A stretch of DNA of 64,000 bases from Hygrophila difformis (GCA_030278955.1 JAOANR010000015.1:40828487-40892486); one strand, 5' to 3'; shown: positions 50,401 to 62,054, counted from the stretch's first letter. The notes: generated from the letters alone by a model not told the origin. Made by a program: numbers and translations.

Positions 50401-51270
50401 CGATCCTTTTTACAAGTAAATCCAACCAAATGAAGCTCTTCACGCTCATAGAAATCAAAAAACATGTGCTGAAAAAAACAAAAACAAACAAGATACATAA
50501 TCAAAAAACAATGACCATAATCAACAATATATATCACATAACAAATATAAATTGCATAAAAAACACAAAATTAAAATTACCATTAAGCAAAACAGGTCTC
50601 CACAGGGGCGTGCTTGAGCACTGGTTCCCTTATCCAATTTTGCCTTATACTCATTCAGAGATTTGATAAGAAATTGTCTAATATGAAGATACCAATTGTA
50701 CCTTAAAGCTTCTTCCGGAGATCTAAGAAACTGAAGATACCTCTTGTTTACAACCCTCCCTGAGTTAGGAGTAAAGACTTTCTGCAGAGCAAACAAAACA
50801 TACATCCTCCAGTAGTCATCCAATGGAATTTCAGTATTCTCCGTATTCTCTAAAATAGCTCTAAGATCCTTAACAGGTATCCGATTAGGCTCCTTCTTAT
50901 TCGTAATAAGAGAATACTTTTCACAAAATTCATCAGCAAAATCATAACCAATTTCATTATTCTTCAAATCTATTATAAATTTATCGACTCCCCATGGCAA
51001 ACCATATACTTTATGAATGTCTTCATCTGTAAACCTCCATCGACGGTTTTTATCAATAATAAAGCATTCCTCCTGAATGCTCCACTGATTAATCAAAGTT
51101 ATAACAGGATCAACCTTGAGCATGCACATTTTGAACATGAGCAGACAACTGAAGCAAGTATCGTGAATAAACTCTTTCTTCCCATCTCCGTCACTCTCGT
51201 TCAGGATATTATTTAAAAGACAAATGCTAGATGGAACGCAACAGACCTGAGTATGCACTTTTTCAGCCAT
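47447..51270 (-). CDS. Ulp1-like cysteine protease protein carried by the MULE
   Basis: Eight exons (51270-50581, 50468-49623, 49394-49311, 49129-49046, 48860-48783, 48687-48256, 48172-48044, 47959-47447) are all phase 0 and sum to 951 aa without a stop. Residues 1-230 resemble N-terminal regions of plant transposon-borne Ulp1 proteins (FTDEDIHKVYGLPWGVDKF). The middle is acidic with basic patches (LKKKRRGGK). The C-terminus is a C48/Ulp1-type peptidase core: NHWVAFSVD (His about 791), FYFNSKN (Asn about 808, where Asp is usual) and QKDEHSCGVFVMSYM (Gln about 857, Cys about 863). The tail KPKKSRKKKQ could be a nuclear signal. Such enzymes cleave SUMO or related tags in known cases; activity here is not shown. 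Two adjacent 84-bp exons are duplicates. Confidence 0.82.
48900..49400 (-). repeat. Tandem duplication of an exon with its intron
   Basis: Exons 49394-49311 and 49129-49046 are both 84 bp and encode near-identical 28-residue stretches (LAHDGxKKDV..., ending AENxE). The following introns also match, including their ATCGCTGAAA motifs. The unit is about 265 bp. Confidence 0.88.
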
Positions 51271-51299
51271 TCTTGATAACAAAAAGTAAAGTATCACCG

Positions 51300-51780
51300 T
51301 TCGCCGTAGAAAAACAATCGCCGTTCGCCGTAGACGCAGAGAATCGCTAAATCGCTGAAAAGCCTAGAGAAAGTATCGACAGTGATAAATTGAAAATTGG
51401 CGGTTAAATTGACATTAAATACTACACGGTGAAATCTCGACGGTTATTTCTTATTAATTACTTAGACGGTTATTTTTTATTAATTACGCGAATTCTGAAA
51501 AAACATTGTAAAATTTTTATTAACTACTACACTGTTATTTTTTATTAACTCATCTCCATCGCTGAATTGCACTATGACGATCGCTTTTTTGCATTTGTAA
51601 CCATCGCTGAATTGCATTCTTTACGCGATTTTCTGAGACATTGTAACATTTTCTTATTAAATACTACACGGTTATTTTTTTTTTATTAAAACTAACTTTC
51701 ATCGCTGAATTGCATAACAATCATCGCTTTCATAAATAAGTAATCATCGCTGAATTGCATTAGTTATCACTGAACTAAGT
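51300..51780. repeat. ATCGCTGAATTGCA motif cluster
   Basis: The spacer between the protease and transposase genes carries repeated ATCGCTGAATTGCAT, ATCGCTTT and ATCGCTGAAAA. Repeated ACTACACGGTTATTTTTTATTAA segments also occur. It must contain the promoter of the protease gene. Confidence 0.8.
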
Positions 51781-51841
51781 CGATCAATACAATATTAATG
51801 AACAATACACTTCATTTCATTTCTAAAAAAAACAAAAATCT

Positions 51842-54800
51842 TCATTTCTGCATCCGTTTACGATGTTCTAACTCTTTCTTTTTCCGAACAGCTTCAGAAA
51901 TAGAGACCATTCTCTTGTTCGATTTCTTCCGCCCTTTACAAGTTTCTCTTTCCCTTAAATGCAAATTTGAGTAATCTGATGTACTTCCAATCTCTGCAAA
52001 AAAAAACAAAAACATTGAGAAACACTAATTTCAAAAAAAGCAAAAACATAAATATGTCTTTGATTAGAAATTACCCGACTCTTTGTTAATATCAATGTTG
52101 TCATACTTTGTTTTCATCAATGTCTCAAAGTCATACATAAACGATTCACAAGCATCCTCATTTCGTGACAACACAATTGCTGATTTCAAAAACAAACCAC
52201 ACAATTTCCGGTATCTAGATGCTGCATTGACCACATTTGTTTCTTTTCCAACACCAACATCAACATAACTAAGATCACATTTTGCATTCCTTGACCACCG
52301 CCGCAAAATATATTTATCTGGAATAGTATGAAACACTTTTGCTCCACTTCCTGACAGAATATCCATCACCCTCAGAGCATGACAACATAAAATCCCCATA
52401 TTCTCAAACATATTGCAACTGCATCCAATTGTACCATCATCAATGTTAACATTCACGTGATCACCAATCAACTTTGAATCTGCATCTTCTCTCTTGCAAA
52501 CACGATAAATTAATGCATCTGGTTGAAGCTCAACCACATACCCAAATGACAGATCATACTCATTGTTGAAAATATTGAACACATTTGGTGTATACTTCTC
52601 AGCTATATATTTCAATAGTGGATTCATAATAAACCTGGCAGAAACTTGTCTATCATCTGCCTTAAAATCTTCCATCCGTTCATTATCTCTCCTTGACTCC
52701 ACAACCCTTTCAAAATGTGCAAAGAACTCAACATAGTTATCAACTGGCCTTAAGAACCTGTGAAATGTCAACACAATATGGGGATGTGAAAATCAAATTC
52801 TCAACTACATAAAGCAAACACACATCGCTGAAATAAATAGAACCCTCTCGCTGATCAACACAGTATTGCCTCGCTGAAAATAACTATTCAACTATCACTG
52901 AAAACGAAATTTATTCATACCGTTTCACAACTGAGTTAAAAGATTCACTTAGCTGAGTAGTCCTCATTCCTGCAGTAAAATGATTTTTAACCCAAGCAGC
53001 GGACCATTGACTTCTCAAATTATAAGTAGTCGACAACCACCTATGTTCAGATTGTGAGAAACAAGTTGATAGCATGTATTCCCATTCCACCTCAAATTCC
53101 ATCTCTGTCCTCACATCATATACCAAATGATGAAATAGCTTATCAAACCTAAAAAAATGAGTTCAACATGTACATATCAATATCCAAATCGAAAAAACAA
53201 TTGAAAGTAAAAATAACTAAATATTTACCTTGGTGTGTACAGTTGACTCAAATTTTTTTTCGCATTTTCTATAATGTGCAAACTGCATAAAGCATGATAG
53301 GTATTAGGCAAAATTTTCCTAATTGCCGGTGCCATCGCACAATCTTGATCTGTGAAAATCGTTTGAGGTGCCTTATCCCCCATACACTTCAAAAATGTTT
53401 TAAATAGCCACTCAAATGATCTTTGAGTTTCATCAAGCATTAATGCAGCTCCAAAAATAGAAGTCTGTCGGTGATGATTGAATCCAACAAAAACAGCTAA
53501 TGGTCTGTAATTTTTATTTGTCCGATACATTGTATCAAAGGTCACACTATCACCAAAAGCTTGATAATCCATCCTCATTTCAGCATCTGACCAAAAGATA
53601 TTTGTAATTCTCTCATCATCATCCAGATCATACTCATGGAAGAAAAATGGATTACTGACACATTTCTCAGAGAAATACTTCAACACAACACCAGCATCCC
53701 CTACTTTTAAATTTCTTTGCCGCCTTCTAACAAGTGCATTCTTCAAATCGTCCTTTAAAAATCCTACAAGTCCACTACCTCCAGCACCCATACTCAACAA
53801 GTCATACGATGACTTCAATGACAATCCAACTTCTTCATGTATACCAGCAACAACACTGTGTAACTCATCAACTCTTCTATTCGATTTCAACATATGCTTC
53901 CTTGATGGTCCATGCAGATCATGATTATGATCACCACAGAAAAACACAACTCTATAAACTTTTTCATCAGTTTTATAATGTAACCTCACCTTTGCTTCAC
54001 AACCAGTTCGGGTTTCATCACTCCTACGAAATTTCAGACTCTTAGAACGACAAGATGAATCACTATCCAACAAACAACCACGACGAAAACCTTCCTTATT
54101 GCACGCATATTGTAAATAGAACAATCTATCAACTTCATGTGGCTTTGGTCTCTCATACATTTTCCTTACCGAGAAACCTAAACTATGAGCATAATCACAA
54201 TAAAAACTAAACGCATCATCAGCTGTAACAAAACTTAATTCACTCCAATTTATGTTGCCTGTGAAGAAATAAACAAAGAATTCCCATTAAAATAATAAAT
54301 ACACGTAGCTGACATAAACCATCGCTTAAAATGCTTAACGTCCATCGCTGAAAATGCTAGCCAGTTATCGCTGTAAAAGCTAGTAATGCATCGCTGAAAA
54401 TGCTAGGCATGCATCGATGAAAATATAATGGTTCTATCCCTCATAATCACATGTACAAACGTTTTGACGCTTAAATGAACATATAGATATGAAACTTCAG
54501 AAAACACAAAAAAAAAAGAAACATATCAAAGAAGAACTCAAAAACGCTAGACAGTTATCGCTGAAAATGCTAGTGATGCATCGCTGAAAATGCTAAGCTT
54601 ACATCGATGAAAATATATGGTTCTGTCCCTCATAATCACATGTACAAACGTTTTGACGCTTAAATGAACATATAGATATGAAACTTCAGAAAACACAAAA
54701 AAAGAGAAACATATCAAAGAAGAACTCAAAACTCAAAAAACATACATAAAATCAAAAACGACGATCTGCGATAAAAATACTCAAAATTCGAAAATGCTAA

Positions 54801-54874
54801 AAAGTACCATTGGACGCAGAACTCGAATCTGAAAACGTTGCCGACGCATTCAACGACATGCTAATCGCATTCAT
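51842..54874 (-). CDS. FAR1-type MULE transposase, apparently intact
   Basis: Five exons (54874-54808, 54258-53229, 53148-52921, 52757-52075, 51993-51842) join with matching phases to 719 aa. A FAR1-type zinc-binding region lies at about residues 35-135 (DDAFSFYCDYAHSLGFSVRK, TGCEAKVRL, FCGDHNHDL). The DDE transposase core follows: SVTFDTMYRTNKNYRPLAVF (Asp about 264), TIFTDQDCAMAPAI (Asp about 326), LCSLHIIENAKKN, then AGMRTTQLSESFNSVVKR (Glu about 434). A SWIM zinc finger CSCNMFENMGILCCH sits at about 554-568. The tail is basic (KGRKKSNKRMVSI). Host FAR1/FHY3 genes share this layout, but the flanking element ends and duplication mark this one as a transposon gene. The start lies about 265 bp from the element end. 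Confidence 0.88.
54351..54727. repeat. Tandem 190-bp duplication in transposase intron 1
   Basis: Two adjacent copies (about 54351-54540 and 54541-54727) share CAGTTATCGCTG, GCATCGCTGAAAATGCTA, ATCACATGTACAAACG and AACATATCAAAGAAGAACTC. Each includes two or three copies of the ATCGCTGAAAA motif or its ATCGATGAAAA variant. Confidence 0.9.
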
Positions 54875-55148
54875 AATTGCCAACAACTTCCTCACACCGC
54901 CGCAACACGTACAGAGCAAACAAAAAACAGAAGAGAACTTGTCACCAAAAAAAAAAAACAGAAGAGAACTCGGAAATCCAAAGAAGACGACGTCCAACGG
55001 CGAACAATATGGCAAATATATGAAATTACTTTTCTACCCTTCGAGTTAATCTCAATCGTCGATTTTTAAAGACAATCAACGGCTGTAAATGCACACAGCA
55101 CATCAAGTCAAAAAGGGTGATTGCACCCTAACGAAATTGAAATTAAAC

Positions 55149-56500
55149 TCCAGCTTTAAAATTGTAGTTAAAAAACTTGACCACTTAATTAAAACATTTT
55201 TTAGGTGAATGCATATACAAAGGTTCAAATTCAAAATATTTGTTTAAGTTGACAGAGCCTCATATCATTCGGACCAATTACGTTTAGTACCACTTAATTA
55301 AAAGTTGATAATTCATTATTTTTCTAAACTTATTATTTATTTTTAATAAAATCATATCAAATCAGGCTTAATTGAAGGATAAATAATTAGATCAACACCA
55401 CCGATCAGATCAAAATAATCATATCATACATCAAAACATCTGGTTACACCCAATTAAAATTTGACAAAAACAAAATAGATCAAAACAAATTAATATTGGG
55501 GTTGGAAATAATTAGAGTTTAGCGTCTGGAATTTTAAGTTTAGAGTCTAGAGTTTGAAATTAATGGTGAAAAATAGTCTTCAATTTGAATAATGGTGTTT
55601 GGTAATGCACTTTTAAATTAGAGTTTAGAGTCTGGAGTTTGAAAAACAAAAAATTGGGGAGAGGAATGTTCAGAGTTTAGAGATTAAAAATTGACGGTTA
55701 CTGTAATTTGTGTTTACTATATACTTCATCCGTTCTTGAATGTTTTTTACAAATACACTTTTCACGCAGTTCAATGTACATTTTAAATTATTAATAACTC
55801 AAGTTCAGTACAAGTAAAAGTTCTAGAAGTTCGATGTTTAAAACTATACGAAAAGATGAATCTAACAAGATCTCACTTGGCTATATTTTAACTTGTATAA
55901 CTATATTAAAACTTTAGGTAAAAATATGTATGTGAATAGTAACATGTTTCCAAATGTAAAGATCATTTAAGAACGGAGGTAGTATATGATTTTAGGCTAT
56001 TTTTAGTAATGTATTTTAAAAACTAAACGCGAAATGCTAATTACTAGTGTTTGGTCCCAAACGCAACCTTAATTTGATAATTACAGTATTAAGTAGTAAG
56101 AGGTAGAAAAGCGATGAGTCGTGAAATTCTAGAATATTCGAGGTCGATGAAAAGAAACAAGTTGGAACTAGGCGTTGGAGAGAACACGTCATCAATGACT
56201 TGACGGATGCGCTTGCGCCACCTCTAATACGACGTCGTCCTTCAAATCTCCCCCATTTCTGGAAAACCCATTTTCCCATTTCTCTCGGGTTCCACGTTCT
56301 TCTTTGGCCTTGTTGTACCTGACAATTATCCGAATCATCCACAGCCCCACCCATTATCCATACCCTGACCCGGATTAGGTCATACTCCAAACCGTAGCTG
56401 GATTATCCAGATCTTTTCCCCTCTACAGCGTAGCAGCGCCAGTATTTTTTAATTTTAATTTTTAATTTTTATTTTTAATTTTAAAATAAACTACTCCTAT
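55149..56500. other. Intergenic DNA upstream of the second NAC gene
   Basis: AT-rich DNA with a MITE (55729-55985). Around 55500-55690 there are repeats of GAGTTTAGAGTCTGGAGTTTG. An open frame at 56037-56390 on the minus strand has no recognisable domain. The NAC promoter is expected at the right end. Confidence 0.5.
55729..55985. mobile_element. Stowaway-like MITE
   Basis: Ends TATACTTCATCCGTTCTTG and AAGAACGGAGGTAGTATA. The interior (AGATGAATCTAACAAGATCTC, TTAACTTGTATAACTAT) is the family sequence in inverted orientation. Confidence 0.8.
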
Positions 56501-56518
56501 TAGGTAGTCCTCCTAGCG

Positions 56519-56702
56519 TATAAAAGGTGCTGTTGGCTTTTCCATTCGCTTCCTCAATAAGACTACCCTTTAAATTAAACAATGGCGACTGCGTTTCTTC
56601 ATTCCCTTTTCCTTTAAGATTAAACCTTCCGTCCAAGAAACCTAATTTCTACGTATTCCCAACCACCTCAGAATCATTTTTTTCTTCATTTTATGTGTGC
56701 AT
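56519..56702 (+). promoter_or_regulatory. TATA box and leader with upstream ORFs of the NAC gene
   Basis: A TATA box (TATAAAAG) begins at 56519. The likely leader contains a complete 11-codon upstream ORF (56582-56617, MATAFLHSLFL). A second ATG at 56693, out of frame, runs past the NAC start codon at 56703. Both could reduce translation of the main frame, if transcription begins shortly after the TATA box. Confidence 0.6.
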
Positions 56703-59700
56703 ATGGAATCCATTGCAGGCAAGAACAAATCGTCTGGATCCTCCAGTGTACTGGCGCCGGGCTTCCGATTTCATCCCACCGACGAGGAGCTTGTACGTTA
56801 CTATTTGAGGCGAAAAGTCTGCGGGAAGGGCTTCCGATTTGATGCCATTTCAGAGATCGATATTTACAAGATTGAGCCTTGGGATCTACCTAGTACGCCA
56901 CTTTCGTCAATCTTTATGTTATGGCTTCGATTCTCGTTATATTTTAGGGAGGTTTTGGGTTTTGGCTTGAAATTTTGACGTTATTCTGAATGGTTGAGTG
57001 CGAAGTTGGTCAATTTTTAGGGTTGGTTGTTATAGTCTTGCATTTTACTAGATTTTTATTTTTGTTGAACTATATGTTTTGTTTTAATTGTTTGTGTTTG
57101 GTATCATCCCGTTAGATTTTATTTTTATTCGTGACAATTGAGGGTTTTTGTAGTATTTCCGAAGAAAATTGGGGGGTTGGAATTATTTTGTTTGTGAATT
57201 ACGCTGTAGAAATGGAATTAAATGTGGCCAAGTGGCCTGGATGTGAGGATACATCATAGATCTGATTTCCGAACAAAAGTCGATGTTTGTTTGGCATTGA
57301 ATTTGTCTTGAAACCTGCTGCAGCATTTTCCTGTTGAGTGGTTAGTAATATCGCTATTGTGATTCAATTTCCTAAACTGTATGTAATTTCGTTTCCCTCA
57401 TGTATCTATGAACTTTTTTAAGTCTATCTTCTTTCATGATGATTTATGTTCTATTTCAGCTATGTGGTAGTAAAGATGCCTAAATATATGGATGGACAGT
57501 GTGATCAATAGGATAAGGTGGTAAATAGTAAAGATTATCCTTGATATATGTGATGTGAGATTTTTAATAATTAAGGATCGTATGAAGGGATTGTTGTCAC
57601 ATTTTAAAGCCAATCTGGAAATGAATTTGATAGAAATTATGGTTTTTAGGTTTTTCAAAGCTTAAGAGCAGGGATTTAGAGTGGTATTTCTTCAGTGGAC
57701 TGGACAAGAAGTATGGTAATGGAGCGAGAACAAACCGAGCCACAGAAAAAGGGTACTGGAAAACAACCGGAAAGGACAGGGCAGTCTACCATAAATCACA
57801 AGTTGTGGGAATGAAGAAAACTCTAGTTTACCACATTGGCCGGGCACCAAAGGGTCAGAGGTCTAACTGGGTTATGCATGAATACAAGCTCACTGATGCG
57901 GAGCTGGAGAGAGTTGGTGTTGTTCAGGTAGGGTTGTATTGCCATTTATTCTTTTGTATGGTTTGATCTCTGAATATGTATGTATAATGTGCTGATTTGA
58001 TAAAGGAAATGTGAATTGCCTAGAGAACTTTCTTTTGAGGTTGGCTTAGAATAAAACAAGTGATGCATTCACTGATTTGTGTGTGAATGTTGAAACAAGT
58101 CTTTCTTTGTTAACTATTGAACATTAATGTGGATGAGTTTTTGTTTCATTCTAATATCTAAGTTGAGAAAATACTTTTACATTGTTTCCATCTGGGTGAT
58201 GCTCTTATGATTTGTCATTGGCGCTTGTTAAACAATAATGATAAGATAACCTGTTTGGAGGATGATTTACTGTCAGAGTCCTAGCTTTTTCTTTTCCTTA
58301 ACTGTCATTTTTCTGGGCAGGATTCATTTGTTCTTTGCCGAGTCTTTCAAAAGAGTGGTTCAGGGCCAAAGAATGGTGAACAGTATGGGGCACCATTTGT
58401 GGAAGAGGAATGGGAGGATGATGAGTTGGAGCATATTCCAAAAGAAGAGGTTGCAGAGGAAGTTGATTTGGGTGATGATATTTATTTGGATGCCCACGAT
58501 CTTGAGCAGGTTTGTTCTTTTCAATTGGTTTATTCATGAAAATGATACAGTTCCATGTCATCTCTTCAAATACGACCATAGTTGAATCTTCAGCTAAATC
58601 AGCTATGGGCACTAAAGGAAAAGATAAATTGAAGCTATGGCAAGATCTTTAAGGGGTCTATTAATTCAAATGATGCACACTTAAATTCAGTTATGATTGG
58701 CTTGTAAACTGTAGGGTATCTTTTTAACATTAGAATGGGCAAGAACGTGTTGCTTGACCTAGTTTTGTAATTTCTTTCTAGTATACCTATTTAGTTATTT
58801 TCTTTTTAATTTTATATTTTTATAATCCTGCTTTGATATGATGTTTGCATTGCTATCCTAGAGCTAATCTTTTCGGCTACTGTAGAGAATGGCACTATCC
58901 ATCTCATAGCCTGTGTTGTACCTGCCTAGTCATTGCACTCAGTAATTATTTTCCATTTCCAGATTCTTGGGTCAGATGTTCCGTCTGATACTTCTCCCCA
59001 GCCTCTTGCAAACATCCACTCTGCAACTGGCAGTTATGGCGAGGAAACTGCAGAATCTGTTAATGAAGCCGAACAATTCTTGGTGAATTCAGGCGAACAA
59101 TATTGTGAACCTGAGCTGCATGAGGATGAAAATTTCTATGACTTCTCTTCACCATATGATGGGCAAGTAAGGGCAGTGAAGCATGAATACATTGGTGAAT
59201 CGAGCAACACTGGAAATGTGGATCATTTGGATTACTTGCTTGATCAACCATTCTTCGATGCTTCAGATAATCTTCAGTTTGGCAATGGGGGATTCCTTGA
59301 GGCGAATGATCTATCAAATTGCATTGATGATGGTACCTCTACTTTTGACATGCTCGACCAGTACCTCACATACTTCAATGAGGATGATGATGAACATCAA
59401 TTTGCTTTCGAACCTTCAATGCTTGCGGGAAGTGTGGATCTGCCTGATCAACCATTGTGTACTGAGGAGGTAAATGTTGCATTTGACTTCCTGTTCCAGG
59501 GACATATGAGAACAGTATTCTAACAACATTCTTTTTTGCCAGGAACTGAATGATGGAACCGAACATTCTACTCTACCCAGTGGACAGGTTGACAACAATG
59601 ATAATTTAGATTCGGCGAAATCCGAGCCAGGTATGATAGACTTTAAAAAAGCATTAGGCATGATACTTGTTGTAACATGTTTCTGAATGTCATAAGTTGT

Positions 59701-60125
59701 TTCCTCATGGTACAGATTTTCAGTATCCATTCCTCAAAAAAACAAGCCATATGCTGGGCAGCATCTCGGCCCCACCTGCTTTTGCCGCAGAGTTCCCTTC
59801 CAAAGAAGCGGTCCTTCGACTCAATTCTTTATCGCAGCCTTCAAGTTCAGTTCATGTCACGGCAGGCATGATTCAAATAACAAATTTGACCACAGGAGCC
59901 AACGGACAAGACCAATCATTGGGCAAGCCTGAGAATTTGAACATTGTTTTCTCTTTCGGCTTTTCACAAAGCGCGGATGGTTTGGCCAGTCTGGAATCCA
60001 GCATGAGGATATTGCCGGGCAAGACTCTTTCTTCGATCTCTAGAAGTTGGATCTACTTGCTATTCTTTTGGGTCATAATTCTGTCCGTAAGCTACAAAAT
60101 AGGGACATGTTTACGGGCAAAATAG
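56703..60125 (+). CDS. NAC078: Membrane-tethered NAC transcription factor, ANAC053/078 type
   Basis: Six exons (56703-56892, 57650-57927, 58321-58509, 58963-59469, 59543-59630, 59716-60125) join to 553 aa (Arabidopsis ANAC053 is about 549). The NAC domain covers about residues 18-175 ([81 protein letters not shown]). An acidic middle follows. The C-terminal block [12 protein letters not shown]...[12 protein letters not shown] and a membrane helix ([19 protein letters not shown], about 528-546) are diagnostic of ANAC053/078. Arabidopsis homologues are released from membranes under stress and activate proteasome and stress genes. Co-orthology to ANAC053 and ANAC078 is likely; the symbol names one of them. 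Confidence 0.93.
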
Positions 60126-60998
60126 ATGGAATAGTATAATGTGACAGATCGCTTGAATAAAATGTGGATGCACAATGATGGCAACTGTGGTGGTGGTGAT
60201 TCTGGTGGGAGTGTGGTGTAGTGTTGAAATAGGTGTTGTGGTTAGGATATGAAAATCAAACATAGGATTTCTCATAGACTTAAAAACTTGGAGTCCTAGC
60301 TCGGCTCTTGGCTAAATGCTGTTATTTTTTTTTTTCTCTTCTTTGATAAGATTCTACAGCAGCAGCTGCTTCTGCCTTGGAAGCCTAACATTTAACTGCT
60401 TGACTTGTGACTTATATTTGTTCAATACATGATGTTTCCTGGCCATTTTAGTTTTTGTAGTGTATTTCGTTGGTTTGTATTTTGTTTAGATTGGTGGTCA
60501 TTATTCAAGAGAGGTGAAAAGGAACTTTGAGGATTTTCTTGAAAATTGACATGTGACTGCTTCCTGGTAAACCTGCTACACACACTGGTATCAGAGTAAC
60601 ATTTTGTTCGGGCATTAATTGGTTAATCAATTTTTGGCTATTTGGTCGACACTTTTCGAACCCTCAGTTGTGATGTTTGGGCGTAATAATGGGCAGTGGC
60701 ACACACTCCTCACTCCATGCTGACCGACCAAAGCCTATTCCAAGATTATATCAAATGCAGATATTTGATTACGACCTACAAAGTAGTACTAAATTTGAAT
60801 AGAGTCATGCTGCCGTTTAATTTGATCATCATATGTATAACTCCATTATTTGATAGATTTTGATAATATGTATAAATCAATGAAACATGCAATTAGATTT
60901 TGAGGTGCGCATATTGAAAATTAATTAACTATTGGACATGAAGTAATTTAAAATTTGAACTATTTTATTTAATGAAATTTAAAAATTAAAGATGCAAA
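60126..60998. other. NAC 3' UTR and intergenic DNA
   Basis: The 3' UTR probably reaches about 60.45 kb. No gene or bounded element is seen in the rest. Confidence 0.5.
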
Positions 60999-61869
60999 TC
61001 TATATAATAAATCCTGAATACTTTTTGGCATGTTCAGACTGTATTGTCCTTATTAAATATACTTCATCCTTTTTAAATTTTAAGGGTTAAAAGGTAATTA
61101 TGCCCTAGGTTTCCACATAGGCGCTGATTAATCATACAAAAAAATACAGTCATTCACACATCAGCACATAATCATCCTCATTGCCACGTCATCAACATTT
61201 TAAATTCTTTATTTAGATACTAAATCTATTTATTAGTATATGAAAATCTTGAGAAATCTTTTCATATATTTTACAAAGATATAATTTGGAAACAAATTAT
61301 AATATATTTGATGTTTATGACAAATTTAGTAAAACCAATATATTATAAATCCTTTAATTGAATATGTTATATTTTTAAATATATTATATTAATTATATGT
61401 AAATATGAGTCTAAAATATTATCCTCAATCAATAGAATAAATAAAAAAAATTAATCTATATAATAAATTCTGAATATTTTTTGGTCTGTGCAGACTCTTT
61501 TGTCCTTATTAAATTTAATTCATCCTTCTTAATTTTAAAGGATTAATCAGTCATTATATGCTCATTTATAGATAAACGGTTCTTAAGTTTGCACGTAATC
61601 TGCTGACTAATTCCATGTCATCGGACACATCATCAAAACATATATTTAGAAAATAAATCTACGTATTAATAATATAACAAAATCTTGAGAAAATCTTCCT
61701 ATATATTTTAAAAAGATATAATTGATTACGAATATATATATATATAAATTATTTGATTATATACATAATATTTTTTAAAATATTAATACTGTAATATTAT
61801 TAAATAAATTTAATTAGGTTACAAATTTATAAAAAATATATAATCATATATCAATATAAGGAATATCAT

Positions 61870-62054
61870 TGGGCTTTCCCACCGGATGACGTCAAGCCGC
61901 TCCTTACTGCGGATTATGATGGAGTGTGGTTCCCGCGATTCTAGATGGCTTCATTTTTGTTTTGTTGCTTTTCTTTCCTTGTCTCCTTTCTGTAGCTTTT
62001 TCTTAGCTTTTTCCTTTGCCGACGCTTGTGCGTCACTGTTCACCCAAAAAAAAA
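61870..62054 (+). mobile_element. Retroposed SINE-like insertion inside the Helitron
   Basis: A 185-bp GC-richer insert starts near GGGCTTTCCCACCGG, ends GTGCGTCACTGTTCACCC and has an A tail. A perfect 16-bp duplication ATATAAGGAATATCAT flanks it (61854-61869 and 62055-62070). The end resembles the tails of the SINEs at 18412 and 22681, but the head has no clear tRNA-like boxes. It may be a truncated or composite copy. Confidence 0.85.

Larger units (their letters stand above)
43194..55139 (-). mobile_element. 11.9-kb Mutator-like element carrying four genes
   Basis: A perfect 9-bp duplication AAATTAAAC flanks the element (43185-43193 and 55140-55148), the standard MULE target length. Its ends are weakly inverted: GGTTATGGTGCGAT near the left end pairs with the complement of ATTGCACCCTAACG near the right end. 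A CACAGCACATCAAG block occurs close to both ends. Inside are four genes on the minus strand: a FAR1-type transposase, a Ulp1-like protease protein and two small unknown genes. Every exon is open, so the element may be recent and possibly autonomous. Plant MULEs carrying Ulp1-like genes are known (Kaonashi elements in Arabidopsis). It separates two NAC genes. Confidence 0.9.

Noticed and set aside
51842..54874. Host FAR1/FHY3 transcription factor instead of a transposase
   Set aside because: The gene sits inside an element with a 9-bp target duplication and alongside a Ulp1-like passenger, and it keeps the DDE residues, so a transposon gene is the simpler reading. Phylogeny would settle it.
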